Origin: an uncultured Collinsella sp.
GTDB lineage: Bacteria; Actinomycetota; Coriobacteriia; Coriobacteriales; Coriobacteriaceae
Assembly: GCA_949285915.1 (NCBI GenBank)
Contig: CASDZW010000022.1
Span: 1 to 64,000, forward strand
Length of the DNA: 64,000 nt
Reading direction: 5' to 3'
The notes beneath the pieces were generated by a model. The model was not told the origin of the DNA. It saw nothing but the letters and a program-made list of their open reading frames with translations, and made no database searches. The position numbers and the translations under genes are program-made. Below are positions 42,877 through 54,926 of this stretch, in pieces. Positions within the stretch are counted from its first letter, which is position 1; each line of letters opens with the position of its first letter.

Positions 42877-44481
42877 CTATGCCGTGACCGTCGCACTGCC
42901 GATGAAGGACATGCCCGTGGTGCCGATGCCGGAGAAGTCCTGGATGGCCGTGCCGTTGGGGGCGACGGACGGGTCGTTCCAGTAGGCCGTGGCGGTCTGG
43001 ACCTGAAGCACCGGATAGAGGACGCACTGCTCGGCGATGAAGTCGAAGCACTGGTTCCAGGTCTCCTGCTGCTCGTCACCGGACTGAGCGAGTGCGGTGC
43101 CCATGAGCTCGGTGAGCTGCGCCCACTCGGGCGTGTCGGCCCAGTGCGAACGGGTGGTCATCCAGTTGTTGTTGCCGTACCACCAGTTCATGAGCAGATC
43201 GGGGTCGTCGCCGAAGCAAGATGGGTCGCCGGGGCCGAGCATGAGGTCGTACGCGGCGCCGCTCTCGATGTAGCTGAAGATGTTGCTCGTGGTCTGCGTG
43301 TTGATGCTGACTTCGAAGCCGAGAGCGTCGAGGTCCTCCTTGATCTGCGCGGCCATGGAGACAACCTGCTCGTTATCGGTGGTACAGAGCTCGATGGGGC
43401 CGGGAGTCACGCCCGCCTCGGCCAGAAGTTCCTCGGCACGGGTGGGGTCGTAGTCGTAGACTACGGACGCCTCGTGGTAGTTGGCGAAGTGCTCGGGCAG
43501 GTAACACGTTGGCTTGTCGGCGAGGCCAGCGAACACGTTGGAGATCATCTGATCGTAGTTGAGGGCGTACATGACCGCCTGGCGCGCCGCAGCGTTGTTC
43601 CACGGGGCCTTGGAGGTGTTGAACATCATGAAACGCGTGGCGAAGCCGGGGACGACGTCGACCTTGCAGCCCAGACCCTCGAGCTGGTCGATGGCGTCTG
43701 CCGTAGCCATCTCCATGACAAGTGTCGAACCCTCCTGCTGGGCGGTGATGCGCGCGGTAGCGTCGACGAGGATGTCGTAATGGAGGGCATTATCCTGCGC
43801 GGGATAGTCGCCGTTGTAGTTGGGATTGGGCGACATATCGATCGCGGAGTCCGTGATGGAGTCGTACTGCCACGGACCGGAGCCGATGGGCTTGGCCGTC
43901 ATGTCCTCCTGCGAGGAGGAGGCGGGGATCACGCGGATGATGGCGAGGCGCTGCTTCAGCAGGGAGAAGTTGGGGATGGTAGTGGTGATGGTGAGGGTGG
44001 CCTCGTCCTTCTCCACAATGTCAGCGATGGGGGTGAGCATGGGGATGTAGATGTTGCCCTCTGCCGTGCAGCGACGGAAGGATTCGACCACGTCCGCCGG
44101 GGTGACGTCCGTACCGTCGGAGAACTTGGCACCTTCGCGGAGGGTTACCTCGTAGGTGGTCTCGTCGACCTGAACGGGGTCACCCGTGGCGAGCTCGGGG
44201 AAGTAGCTGTAATCATGGAAGTCAATGCCGTAGAGGCCCTCGACCACATGCCAGTTGGTTCCGAGCGAAAGCGCCGAGGAGGTGCTGGACGGGTCATAGT
44301 TCTGCGTTGCGTAGGCGGAGCCGGCCGTGATGGTGCCGCCGCCCGCGGTCCCCGCAGCGCTGCTGCCCTGCGCGGGCTCCTCGCCGCCGCAGCCCGCAAG
44401 GCCGAGACCGGCAACCGAGGCTACCCCGGCGGCCCCCAGGAACGTGCGGCGGGACAGGCTTCTTGTCATCAACTCGCGCAT
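42877..44481 (-). CDS. SBP_bac_5 substrate-binding lipoprotein of the sialic-acid locus
   Basis: A 534-residue Opp-type receptor. The signal has LSRRTFLGAAG followed by a hydrophobic stretch and lipobox GLAGC at about residue 31, then Gly/Ser-rich linker. The Tat-like RR motif suggests Tat-dependent lipoprotein export. Family motifs include VTLREGAKFSDGTDVT and AAARQAVMYALNYDQ. Opp-family receptors for sialic acid are known (SatA of Haemophilus ducreyi, SiaE of Corynebacterium glutamicum), which fits the adjoining nan genes. The ligand is an inference. GGAG precedes the ATG. Confidence 0.87.
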   Translation of the reverse strand: MRELMTRSLSRRTFLGAAGVASVAGLGLAGCGGEEPAQGSSAAGTAGGGTITAGSAYATQNYDPSSTSSALSLGTNWHVVEGLYGIDFHDYSYFPELATGDPVQVDETTYEVTLREGAKFSDGTDVTPADVVESFRRCTAEGNIYIPMLTPIADIVEKDEATLTITTTIPNFSLLKQRLAIIRVIPASSSQEDMTAKPIGSGPWQYDSITDSAIDMSPNPNYNGDYPAQDNALHYDILVDATARITAQQEGSTLVMEMATADAIDQLEGLGCKVDVVPGFATRFMMFNTSKAPWNNAAARQAVMYALNYDQMISNVFAGLADKPTCYLPEHFANYHEASVVYDYDPTRAEELLAEAGVTPGPIELCTTDNEQVVSMAAQIKEDLDALGFEVSINTQTTSNIFSYIESGAAYDLMLGPGDPSCFGDDPDLLMNWWYGNNNWMTTRSHWADTPEWAQLTELMGTALAQSGDEQQETWNQCFDFIAEQCVLYPVLQVQTATAYWNDPSVAPNGTAIQDFSGIGTTGMSFIGSATVTA

Positions 44482-44646
44482 GGGAACTCCAATCAGTCGA
44501 TGCGTGTCCTGCCATGCCGCAGGGGCACGCGGTGGATGTACTTAACATACTTGTTACAACCACTTAACAGAGACTGTTCTCGGCGAGAGGTCACAACCAC
44601 GTGGCAAACGGTATTCGCAGGTTATCCCTATTTTTTTATTGACAAA

Positions 44647-44681
44647 ACATACTGGTATCAACATGTGTGATACCAGTATGT
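44647..44681. promoter_or_regulatory. operator upstream of the sialic-acid locus
   Basis: Fourteen-base arms ACATACTGGTATCA / TGATACCAGTATGT, perfectly inverted around ACATGTG. A GGTATCA/TGATACC core resembles GntR-family (including NanR-type) sites. A minus-strand TTGATA with an AT-rich -10 region 17 bp away overlaps the right arm, so repression is plausible. No GntR gene is in the window. The rest of 44482-44807 shows no gene. Confidence 0.7.
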
Positions 44682-44807
44682 ATCGCAATAGTAAGACCAG
44701 TTGGAGCGTACATCATCTTGACACGGCGTGTTTGACCTGCTAAATGCACAAATGATGCCAAAATGCGCGATATGGCACGTAGAGCGACGGCCGCTCCTCA
44801 GGCGCGC

Positions 44808-46796
44808 TCAGCTGTTGCGCTCGGCATCCCAGGCGCGCAGCGTATCGTACACCGCCTGTGCCACGTCGCGCGGCACACCCTTTACGGCGGCTATCTCCTC
44901 CACACTCGCCTGTCGCAGGCGCTTGAGCGAGCCAAAATGCTTCATGATGGCCTTCTTGCGCGTGGGACCCACACCCTCCACCTCGTCTAAGACCGATACC
45001 GTCATGGCTTTGTCGCGAAGCTCGCGGTGGAAGGTGATGGCAAAGCGGTGCGCCTCGTCACGGACCTGCTTGATGAGATAGAGCGAGGCCGATCCGTTGG
45101 GCAGAACGACCGGCGTGTCGTCCCAGGGGACAAAAACTTCCTCGTCCGCCTTGGCAAGGCCGCATACGGGAATATCGAGCCCGAGCTCCTCAAGCTGCGT
45201 CAAGGCCGCCGTCAGCTGCGGCTTGCCGCCGTCGACCACAAGCAGATCGGGCCGCGAGCCAAAGCGCTCGTCCTCCATGCGCTCCGGCGCATAACGGCGG
45301 CCGAGCACCTCTTGCATGGAGAGGAAGTCGTTGGCCTCGCCGGTGACGCTTCTCACCTTGAAGCGGCGGTACTGCGACTTGTCCGGCTTGCCGTTGGTGA
45401 AGACCACCATGGACGCCACGGTGAAGCGGCCATGGATGGTCGAGATATCGAAGCACTCGATGCGCAGCGGCGGCGCCGGCAGCGCAAGGGCGCTCTCGAG
45501 CTCGAGAAGCGCCTGGTTGGTGCGATCGTCGGCGTAGCCCGTGCGCATCATGTAGCGCATGAGCGCGTGGCGGGCGTTGCGCTCGCACGTCTCCATCAGA
45601 CGGCGTTTCTCGCCGCGCTGCGGCCGGTGAATCTGGCAGGCGCGGCCGCGCTTCTCGGCGAGCCACTCCCCCATCACCTCGGCATCGGCAAGCTCCACCG
45701 CCACATCGACCTCGGCGGGAATATCGGCCGTCTCGTCGTAGTAGCGCTTGATGAAACCGGCGACGAGCTCCTCCTCGTCCACATCAAGGCCCTTGTCGAG
45801 GATGAACTCGCAGCTTCTGACCGTGCGCCCCTCGCGCACCACGAACACACAGGCGCCGGCGATGGTCTCCTCGCGGTAGAACCCGATGACGTCGATATCC
45901 ACCCGCGAGGGAAACACGACCTGTTGGCGGTCGTCGAGCCCGTCAATCACCTCGAGGCGGCGCTTGATGCGGGCGGCGCGCTCAAAATCGAGCTCGGATG
46001 CGGCTTCTGCCATCTCTGCCTTGAGCTCGCCTGTGACCTCGCTGCGCTTGCCCGAGAGGAACCGCTCCACCCGGCGCACGTTTTTGGCGTACTCCTCAGG
46101 TGAAATCGCGCCCACGCATGCCCCAGGCCCGCGCCCCACGTGGTAGTCAAAGCACGGACGCCCCTTCTCCGCCATGATGAGGCCGAGGATGCCCTCGTCC
46201 CCTTTATGTGCCTCGGCAAGGCGCCGGCAGCGCTTCCATTCCGCGCAGGTAGCGATGCAGATGGGAATCACCTTGCGGATGGTGTCGATTGTGTCGCGCG
46301 CGGCGCGGCTGTCGGTATAGGGGCCAAAGTAGCGCGTACCGGGACGGTGCCGCTCGCGCGTGTACTTGATAGCCGGAAAGAGGTCGCCCTTGGTGAGCGC
46401 GATAAAGGGATAGCTCTTGTCGTCTTTAAAGTCGACGTTGAAGTGGGGGTGGTACTGCCCGATGAGGTTGCGCTCCAAAACGAGCGCCTCGTGCTCGCTT
46501 TCCACCACGAGGTAGTCGAAGGAGCGCACGAGCTGCATCATGAGCGGAATCTTCTGTCGCTCGTCGGTGAGCTGGACGTATTGGCGCATGCGGGCACGCA
46601 GGTTTTTGGCCTTGCCCACGTAGATGACGGTGCCCTCGGCATCCTTCCACAGGTAGCAGCCGGGGCTCGTGGGGACGCGAGCGACCTGCTCGGCAAGGCT
46701 CGGCTCGATGCCGGGAGCCGGCGCGATGAGGGTCTCGTCGATATGCTCGGTACGCTCGGCAGACGGCTGCGCGTCGTGCCACTGTTGCGATGCCAT
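44808..46796 (-). CDS. uvrC: UvrABC system protein C
   Basis: A 662-residue excinuclease subunit that cuts both sides of a DNA lesion. GIY-YIG domain near residues 42-120 (GCYLWKDAEGTVIYVGKAKNLRARMRQ), UVR domain near 255-290 (MAEAASELDFERAARIKRRL), RNase H-like nuclease (IECFDISTIHG...VVFTNG...LLVVDGGKPQL) and C-terminal HhH (LDEVEGVGPTRKKAIMKHFGS). Six bases after murJ, so likely co-transcribed. Confidence 0.96.
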   Translation of the reverse strand: MASQQWHDAQPSAERTEHIDETLIAPAPGIEPSLAEQVARVPTSPGCYLWKDAEGTVIYVGKAKNLRARMRQYVQLTDERQKIPLMMQLVRSFDYLVVESEHEALVLERNLIGQYHPHFNVDFKDDKSYPFIALTKGDLFPAIKYTRERHRPGTRYFGPYTDSRAARDTIDTIRKVIPICIATCAEWKRCRRLAEAHKGDEGILGLIMAEKGRPCFDYHVGRGPGACVGAISPEEYAKNVRRVERFLSGKRSEVTGELKAEMAEAASELDFERAARIKRRLEVIDGLDDRQQVVFPSRVDIDVIGFYREETIAGACVFVVREGRTVRSCEFILDKGLDVDEEELVAGFIKRYYDETADIPAEVDVAVELADAEVMGEWLAEKRGRACQIHRPQRGEKRRLMETCERNARHALMRYMMRTGYADDRTNQALLELESALALPAPPLRIECFDISTIHGRFTVASMVVFTNGKPDKSQYRRFKVRSVTGEANDFLSMQEVLGRRYAPERMEDERFGSRPDLLVVDGGKPQLTAALTQLEELGLDIPVCGLAKADEEVFVPWDDTPVVLPNGSASLYLIKQVRDEAHRFAITFHRELRDKAMTVSVLDEVEGVGPTRKKAIMKHFGSLKRLRQASVEEIAAVKGVPRDVAQAVYDTLRAWDAERNS

Positions 46797-46802
46797 GGGC
46801 GC

Positions 46803-48527
46803 CTACCGCTTCACGCGGCGCAGGATGGAGCGGAACATCTCCGCTTCGGGGAACTTGAGTGCGATGGCCGGCGCAAAGGTGACGATGAGCGCGACGATGC
46901 CGCCGGCGACGATGTAGGCGAACGTCTGCGCCATGCCCGCCGTAGCGACGCTGCCGTCGGGCAGGTAGCTGACAAGCGGACTCACGAAGGTCTCGAGCGC
47001 GGCAACCACGCCCGCACCCGCCGCGGCGCCGAGGCCGCCGAGCACAAGGCCGCCCACGATACCGTGCGCGATCTTTGCCGTACGCAGGCCGCGCAGACGA
47101 CGGCGCATCCACCAGAAGGCGCCAATATCGGAGGCGAGGTAGGACGCCGTCATGGACAGCGCGATGGCGGGCATGCCAAACCCGGCCCCCACTGCGAAGG
47201 TGAGCGAGAAGGCGATCTCTGCCACGGCGCCGATGAGCATGAACGCGGCATAGGGGTTCATGTTGCGCAACGCCGAGCAACCCTTTTGCATGAGCATGCA
47301 CACGCCGTAGAGCGGCAGCGACGGCGCAAGGAAGCAGAGGTACTCTGAAACGAGCCCCACTCCCTCGATGTCAAACGCACCGGCGCAGTAGACCATGTTG
47401 AGCGGGAAGCTGAACGCCATGAGGTAGAGGGCGAAGGGAATGAGCACGAAGAACTGCTGGGCGATACCGCGGGAGAGGCCGTCGCGCACCGCGTCGTCGT
47501 CTCCCACCGTGGCGTCGCGCGCGAGCTCGGTGTAGAGCGCGGTGTTGAGCGAAACCGCAAGAAGGGCGTAGGGCAGCGTGTACCACAGGCGCGCATACGC
47601 GATGACCGACGAGCCCGTGCCCGGCTGAACGGCGAGCGCCGTGGAGTTCATGACCGAGCTCGTGACAAGCGTGCAGAGCGTAGCGATCACCGTGGGCACG
47701 CCAAGAGAGACGGTCTTCTTGAGGAGCGGATCGTGCAAGTCCACGTGCAGGCGCGGGTGGATGCCGTGGCGCGCAAGCGCGGGGATCTGGCAGGCCATCT
47801 GCACAAAGACGCCGGCGGTGGTGCCTACGGCGAGCACCGTGATCGCGGCCGCCTCGCTCACGCCGGCGATTGCCGGAAACGCCGCGAAACTCGCGATCAC
47901 GACCACGTTGTTGAGAATCGGACCGACGTTGCTCCAGAAGTAGTCGCGGTGTGCGTTAAGCACGCCGGAAAACACCGAACCAAGTCCGTAGAACAGGATC
48001 TGGAACGCGAAGAAGCGGAAGAAGTAGACCGCCGTCTCCATCTCGGAACCGTCGCTCAAAAACGACTGCGTCCAGATGAGCGCCGGGGCGAATACGCAGG
48101 CTATGACCGAGACGCCGCCCAAGATGATGAGCAGGATCGACAGGAGGTTCCCCACATAAGCGTTGGCGCCCTCACGCCCGCCCTGCCGACGCGCGTCCAT
48201 GTAGACGGGCAGAAACGCCGTGACGAGCATGCCGCCCATCACAAGCTCGTAGAGCATGTTGGGGAGGTTGTTGGCGATGTTGTAGGACGAAGCGAGCAGC
48301 GACACGCCAAAGGCGATGCCCATGAACCACGTGCGCGCAAAGCCGGTCAGGCGCGAGATGATGATGAGCAGCGTCATGAGGCCGGCGGAGCGCCCTACAT
48401 TTGCGTAATCTCCCGACGTGGAGAAGTCATCGTCCGCCGCCGCAGCCGCCGAAGCCGGCGAAGTCGGCTCGACAGCGCCCTCGGCACCCTTGAAATGCGC
48501 GCCCTCGCGGCGCTTCTCGTCACTCAT
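46803..48527 (-). CDS. murJ: lipid II flippase MurJ
   Basis: About 574 residues with roughly 14 membrane helices. GLMTLLIIISRLTGFARTWFMG and NLPNMLYELVMGGMLVTAFLPVY are MurJ/MviN hallmarks, including the conserved arginine cluster. A hydrophilic N-terminal tail of about 45 residues precedes the first helix. The ATG at 48527 overlaps the ybaK stop as ATGA. Confidence 0.94.
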   Translation of the reverse strand: MSDEKRREGAHFKGAEGAVEPTSPASAAAAADDDFSTSGDYANVGRSAGLMTLLIIISRLTGFARTWFMGIAFGVSLLASSYNIANNLPNMLYELVMGGMLVTAFLPVYMDARRQGGREGANAYVGNLLSILLIILGGVSVIACVFAPALIWTQSFLSDGSEMETAVYFFRFFAFQILFYGLGSVFSGVLNAHRDYFWSNVGPILNNVVVIASFAAFPAIAGVSEAAAITVLAVGTTAGVFVQMACQIPALARHGIHPRLHVDLHDPLLKKTVSLGVPTVIATLCTLVTSSVMNSTALAVQPGTGSSVIAYARLWYTLPYALLAVSLNTALYTELARDATVGDDDAVRDGLSRGIAQQFFVLIPFALYLMAFSFPLNMVYCAGAFDIEGVGLVSEYLCFLAPSLPLYGVCMLMQKGCSALRNMNPYAAFMLIGAVAEIAFSLTFAVGAGFGMPAIALSMTASYLASDIGAFWWMRRRLRGLRTAKIAHGIVGGLVLGGLGAAAGAGVVAALETFVSPLVSYLPDGSVATAGMAQTFAYIVAGGIVALIVTFAPAIALKFPEAEMFRSILRRVKR

Positions 48528-49018
48528 GCTTTGCCCTCCATGCAGATGTCTGCCATCTGCGCCTTGGTGATGCGTACGAGCTCCGCAGGATCGAGCTCGA
48601 GCTGGATGCCCCGCCTGCCGCCAGAAACCATGATGGTGTCGAACAGCTGGCAGGTCTCGTCGATGATGGTGGGGAACGGCTTTTTCATGCCCACGGGCGA
48701 GCAGCCGCCGCGAACGTAGCCGGTCACCGCGGTGAGATCGCGCAAGGGCAGCATCGAGAGCGCCTTGCACCCGGCAGCGCGCGCCGCGCGCTTGAGGTCA
48801 AGCTCCTGGTCGACGGGAATGCAGCAGACCACATGGGCACCGGACGGGGACACGCACACGAGCGTCTTGAAGACCTGGTCGGGGTCCTCGCCCAGTTGCT
48901 CGGCCACATGCACGCCCGAGAAGTCACCTTCGACGTGCTCATAGGTGTGCACACGGTACGCAACGCCCGCTACCTCGAGCTCGCGCATGGCATTTGTCTT
49001 CTTTACCGCTGCCCCCAT
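48524..49018 (-). CDS. ybaK: Cys-tRNA(Pro) deacylase YbaK family
   Basis: A 164-residue YbaK/EbsC editing protein that hydrolyses mischarged Cys-tRNA(Pro). The conserved lysine lies in DPDQVFKTLV and the SPVGMKKPFP loop is typical; G(G/R)RRGIQLELDP closes the fold. GAGGCGG precedes the ATG. It overlaps murJ by 4 nt. Confidence 0.93.
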   Translation of the reverse strand: MGAAVKKTNAMRELEVAGVAYRVHTYEHVEGDFSGVHVAEQLGEDPDQVFKTLVCVSPSGAHVVCCIPVDQELDLKRAARAAGCKALSMLPLRDLTAVTGYVRGGCSPVGMKKPFPTIIDETCQLFDTIMVSGGRRGIQLELDPAELVRITKAQMADICMEGKA

Positions 49019-49032
49019 GAACCGCCTCGCGC

Positions 49033-50278
49033 TTAAATGGGGCTGCCGCCGCCGCAGAAGCCCGAGCTGTAGTAAAGGCCCGAGGTGATGACGCCCGTGC
49101 TGTAATCGCTCGCGTGGATGACGTTGCCGCCGCCAATATAGATGGCGACGTGGCGGATGGTCCCGCCCGTCTGGTAGAAGACGAGGTCGCCCGCAACGAG
49201 CTGGGACGCGTCGGTCTTGAGGTTGCCGGCGTTCTTAACGGTGCGGTACTGCGTTGCGGAGGACCGCGGGATGGAGACGCCCGCCAGGCTGTAGCAGTAG
49301 GTGGTGAGACCCGAGCAGTCGAACGAGACGCCCGGGATCATGGTGCCGTAGTCGTAGGCGCAGCCGAGCTGGCTGCGTGCGGCGGCGATGATGGTAGAGC
49401 GCTGGCCCTGGCTCAGGTTGCCGCTGCCGGCGGGCGCGCTCGGCGCGGGATCGGGGTCGGGTGTGCTCGGGGCGGGGTCGGGGTCAGTCGAGGGCGTGCT
49501 CGGGGTCGTGGTACCGCCGTTGCCGGCGTTACCGTTGTTGCCGTTGCTCTCGTTGCCCGCGTTTTCCTCGGAGCCGGTGCCCTCTTCGGAAGCAGAGCCG
49601 TCGTTATCGGTGGCGGGCGTCGAGCCCTCCGCGCTCTCGCGCACGACCTCCGCCGCGGCGGCGCGCTCTGCCTCGAGGGCCTCGGCGAGCTCACCGGAGA
49701 GGCCGTTGACGTAGCTCGACGTCTCGTTGCGCGCGGCCTCTAGCGCCGCGGCGTCGGCGGACTGGTCCGCAAGGAGCCCGGTCAGCTCGTCCTCACGCGA
49801 GGTGAGCTCGCTTTTTTGGGCGGCGAGGCTCTCCTGCAACTCACGAACGGTCGAGACACGGTCGGCCTCGGCCTCGGCAACCTTGTTCGCATAGAACAGA
49901 CGGCTTGCGAGCTCGTCAAAGCTCGACGAGGAGAAGATGATGTCGATAAGGGTGACCGCGCCGGACTTGTACGACTGGACCGCCTTGCTCGACAGGTCCG
50001 CCTGCGCGGCGTCGAGCTGCTCGGAGGTCTCGACAACCTGTGCCTCGAGCTCAGAGATGCGGTCCTGGGTGTCGGCAAGATCAAGTGCGGTGGTATCTGC
50101 CTCTGCCTGGGCGAGCTCGAGCGGCAACCTGCGCCTCAAGGCTGTCCGAGGGCGCGGCTGCCGCAGACAGCGGCGCCAAGACGCTCGCCCCCGCAAGCGA
50201 GAGGGCGAGGCCCGCGGCGACCGCCCGCCGGACGGCGCCGGCGCGCGCAAGGCATGCAACGGTGTGGTTGAGCTTCAT
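49033..50278 (-). pseudogene. secreted NlpC/P60 peptidase with a frameshift after the signal peptide
   Basis: The start at 50278 (MKLNHTVACLARAGAVRR) gives a signal peptide ending near SAAAAPSDSLEAQVA, but this frame stops soon; the mature protein continues in another frame from about 50128 (LELAQAEADTTALDL). Removing one C at the junction GCCGCTCGAG restores AAELAQAE. The rest has a coiled coil (about 200 residues), a Pro/Asp/Ser-rich linker and a C-terminal NlpC/P60 domain with catalytic Cys in FDCSGLTTYCY and His in IRHVAIYIGGG. It would cut peptidoglycan stem peptides. Sequence error is possible. Confidence 0.8.
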
Positions 50279-50397
50279 GTCTGATGCCTTCCCGAGGGGC
50301 AGAAACGTATGCCTACCATGATAGCAGGCTCCACGGGTACCCAAACACACTCCACAACGCCCGCGAGGCCATGCCCCGCGGGCTGTTGCGCACGCGC

Positions 50398-53274
<2,877 letters not shown>

Positions 53275-53364
53275 TGAGAACCCCTTTCGGTGGACCAGGT
53301 GCGAAACGTATGGGAAAGGCGCCGGCAACTACCGGCTAACAGTTCAGTTTAGCGCCACCGATGG

Positions 53365-53378
53365 CGGACAGGTGTTCG
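53365..53378. promoter_or_regulatory. LexA/DinR-like box upstream of uvrA
   Basis: On the minus strand CGAACACCTGTCCG, one mismatch from CGAAC-N4-GTTCG, about 90 bp before the uvrA start. Confidence 0.5.
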
Positions 53379-53436
53379 ACCACCCGTCCGTCACGGGATA
53401 TTCAATCCTTGTTCGATTGTGTCTTTGAGGCGCGCC

Positions 53437-53781
53437 CTAGCCGACCATATCGATCTCGCCGGCAAGACCCAAGCGCTCCGCGGTATCCGGCTTGAGCCAG
53501 AGCGTGCGCTCGTCGCGCGACATGAAGTCGCGGCCGCTGTCCTCAAGACCGAGTACCTCGACGTTGTCTGCCGAGAGCACAAACAGGTCGTCGTCGTACG
53601 TGACGACCTCATAGTCGTCGCCTGTCATCGTCACACTACGAAGCTCAAAGGCGTCGGTGTCAACGCCCTCGGGATTCTTGCTGCCCAAAGAATCGAAGAA
53701 CACAAAGCCGATCGCCAAAAAGATTACGAGCAAAATGATCGCGACGACGCGCCCCTTGCCCGGTGTTGCCGGTGCCGCCAT
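53437..53781 (-). CDS. membrane-anchored protein of unknown function
   Basis: A 114-residue protein with one helix (residues about 12-30) after a short basic N-terminus, then a soluble domain of about 80 residues, predicted outside the membrane, rich in Asp, Glu and Val. No family recognised. GGAG lies upstream of the ATG. It stands alone upstream of uvrA. Confidence 0.7.
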   Translation of the reverse strand: MAAPATPGKGRVVAIILLVIFLAIGFVFFDSLGSKNPEGVDTDAFELRSVTMTGDDYEVVTYDDDLFVLSADNVEVLGLEDSGRDFMSRDERTLWLKPDTAERLGLAGEIDMVG

Positions 53782-53917
53782 GCGGGTCTCCTTCCCCTCG
53801 CCTCACTCATACCTATTGTGGCGAGCACAGCGCGCACCGTGAAGAGGAAAAGATTCAACTGTTTGTTGATATTACTGGAAGCAGGCAATCGCGCCGGCTC
53901 CAAGCCGGTCCGCGTGC

Positions 53918-54925
53918 TTACGGCGTATTCACGATGCGCTGCTCGTCCACCACGGCGATGGAAAGCTCGTCCAGGTGAAGACCCGCGTCAAGGAGCGCCT
54001 TGTTCAGCCGCTCTGCAGAGGGCACGCGCTCCGAGCCCGCGATCTCGAGCCTCAGCTCACCGTCCTCAAGCTCGAACCGTGAGACGCGGTAGCCACTCCC
54101 CTCGATCCATGCCCCCACCTCGTCTTGGGCGATGCGCAGCTGCTCGTTCTCGTGGACGATGCCCATGCTCGTCGTAGCGAGCAGCGCCACGACGACCGCC
54201 GCGGCGATTCCCACGCTGATGTACCAGAGCTCGCGCGCCTTGCCCTCAACAACCGAGAACTTCCGAGCCCCAAGCCCTGCGGCGAGGTACACCGCCGTAC
54301 CGGCAATTTGGATAGCGACGTAGTTGGTCACAAAAAGCAGGAAGGACCCGAGGGCGGTGTCGGGCGCCCCCTCAAAGAGCGCCGCCCCCGTCACACAGAG
54401 CGGCGGAACAATAGATGCCGAAAGCGCGATACCGGGCGCCGTACCGGGGATATCACGGCGAATCGAGGCAAGCGCCGCCATGAAGCCGGCGGCGAGAGCG
54501 ATGATGAGGTCGACGAGCCGTGGAGATATGCGGGCCAGAACCTGGGAATTGGTGCTCAGGTCAATCGCCACGGGAACGATGGCCGTCACACAGGCGGACA
54601 CGGCAACGACCACCGCCATGCCCACGAGTGTGAGCGCGAGCGTCTGAAGCGTCTTTGCGGGCCGGCCGAGCGCCGCGGCGAGCGCAGCACCAAGCATGGG
54701 GGACATGAGCGGCGCCAAGAGCATGGCGCCTATGACGGCGGTTGCGGAGTCTGCGGCGATCCCCGCGGTAGCAACGACCGTTGCGGCAACAAGTCGCAGA
54801 AAAAACGCGGTGTACTGGTGCCAGGGGTCATCCACCTTCACAAAGCCGGCGCGCTCGGCATCCGCCACCACTCCGGGTTCGAGCCTACCGCCAAGCAGGA
54901 TCTTGCTCAGACTGGTCATGCGCAT
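53918..54925 (-). CDS. DUF389 membrane protein
   Basis: A 335-residue protein with about six hydrophobic segments. DSATAVIGAMLLAPLMSPMLGAALAAALG and the GTAPGIALSASIVPPLCVTGAALFEG segment are DUF389 hallmarks. The last 90 residues are soluble (IAQDEVGAWIEG...LDELSIAVVDEQ). Function unknown. It directly follows the flavin reductase gene. Confidence 0.87.
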   Translation of the reverse strand: MRMTSLSKILLGGRLEPGVVADAERAGFVKVDDPWHQYTAFFLRLVAATVVATAGIAADSATAVIGAMLLAPLMSPMLGAALAAALGRPAKTLQTLALTLVGMAVVVAVSACVTAIVPVAIDLSTNSQVLARISPRLVDLIIALAAGFMAALASIRRDIPGTAPGIALSASIVPPLCVTGAALFEGAPDTALGSFLLFVTNYVAIQIAGTAVYLAAGLGARKFSVVEGKARELWYISVGIAAAVVVALLATTSMGIVHENEQLRIAQDEVGAWIEGSGYRVSRFELEDGELRLEIAGSERVPSAERLNKALLDAGLHLDELSIAVVDEQRIVNTP

Positions 54926-54926
54926 C

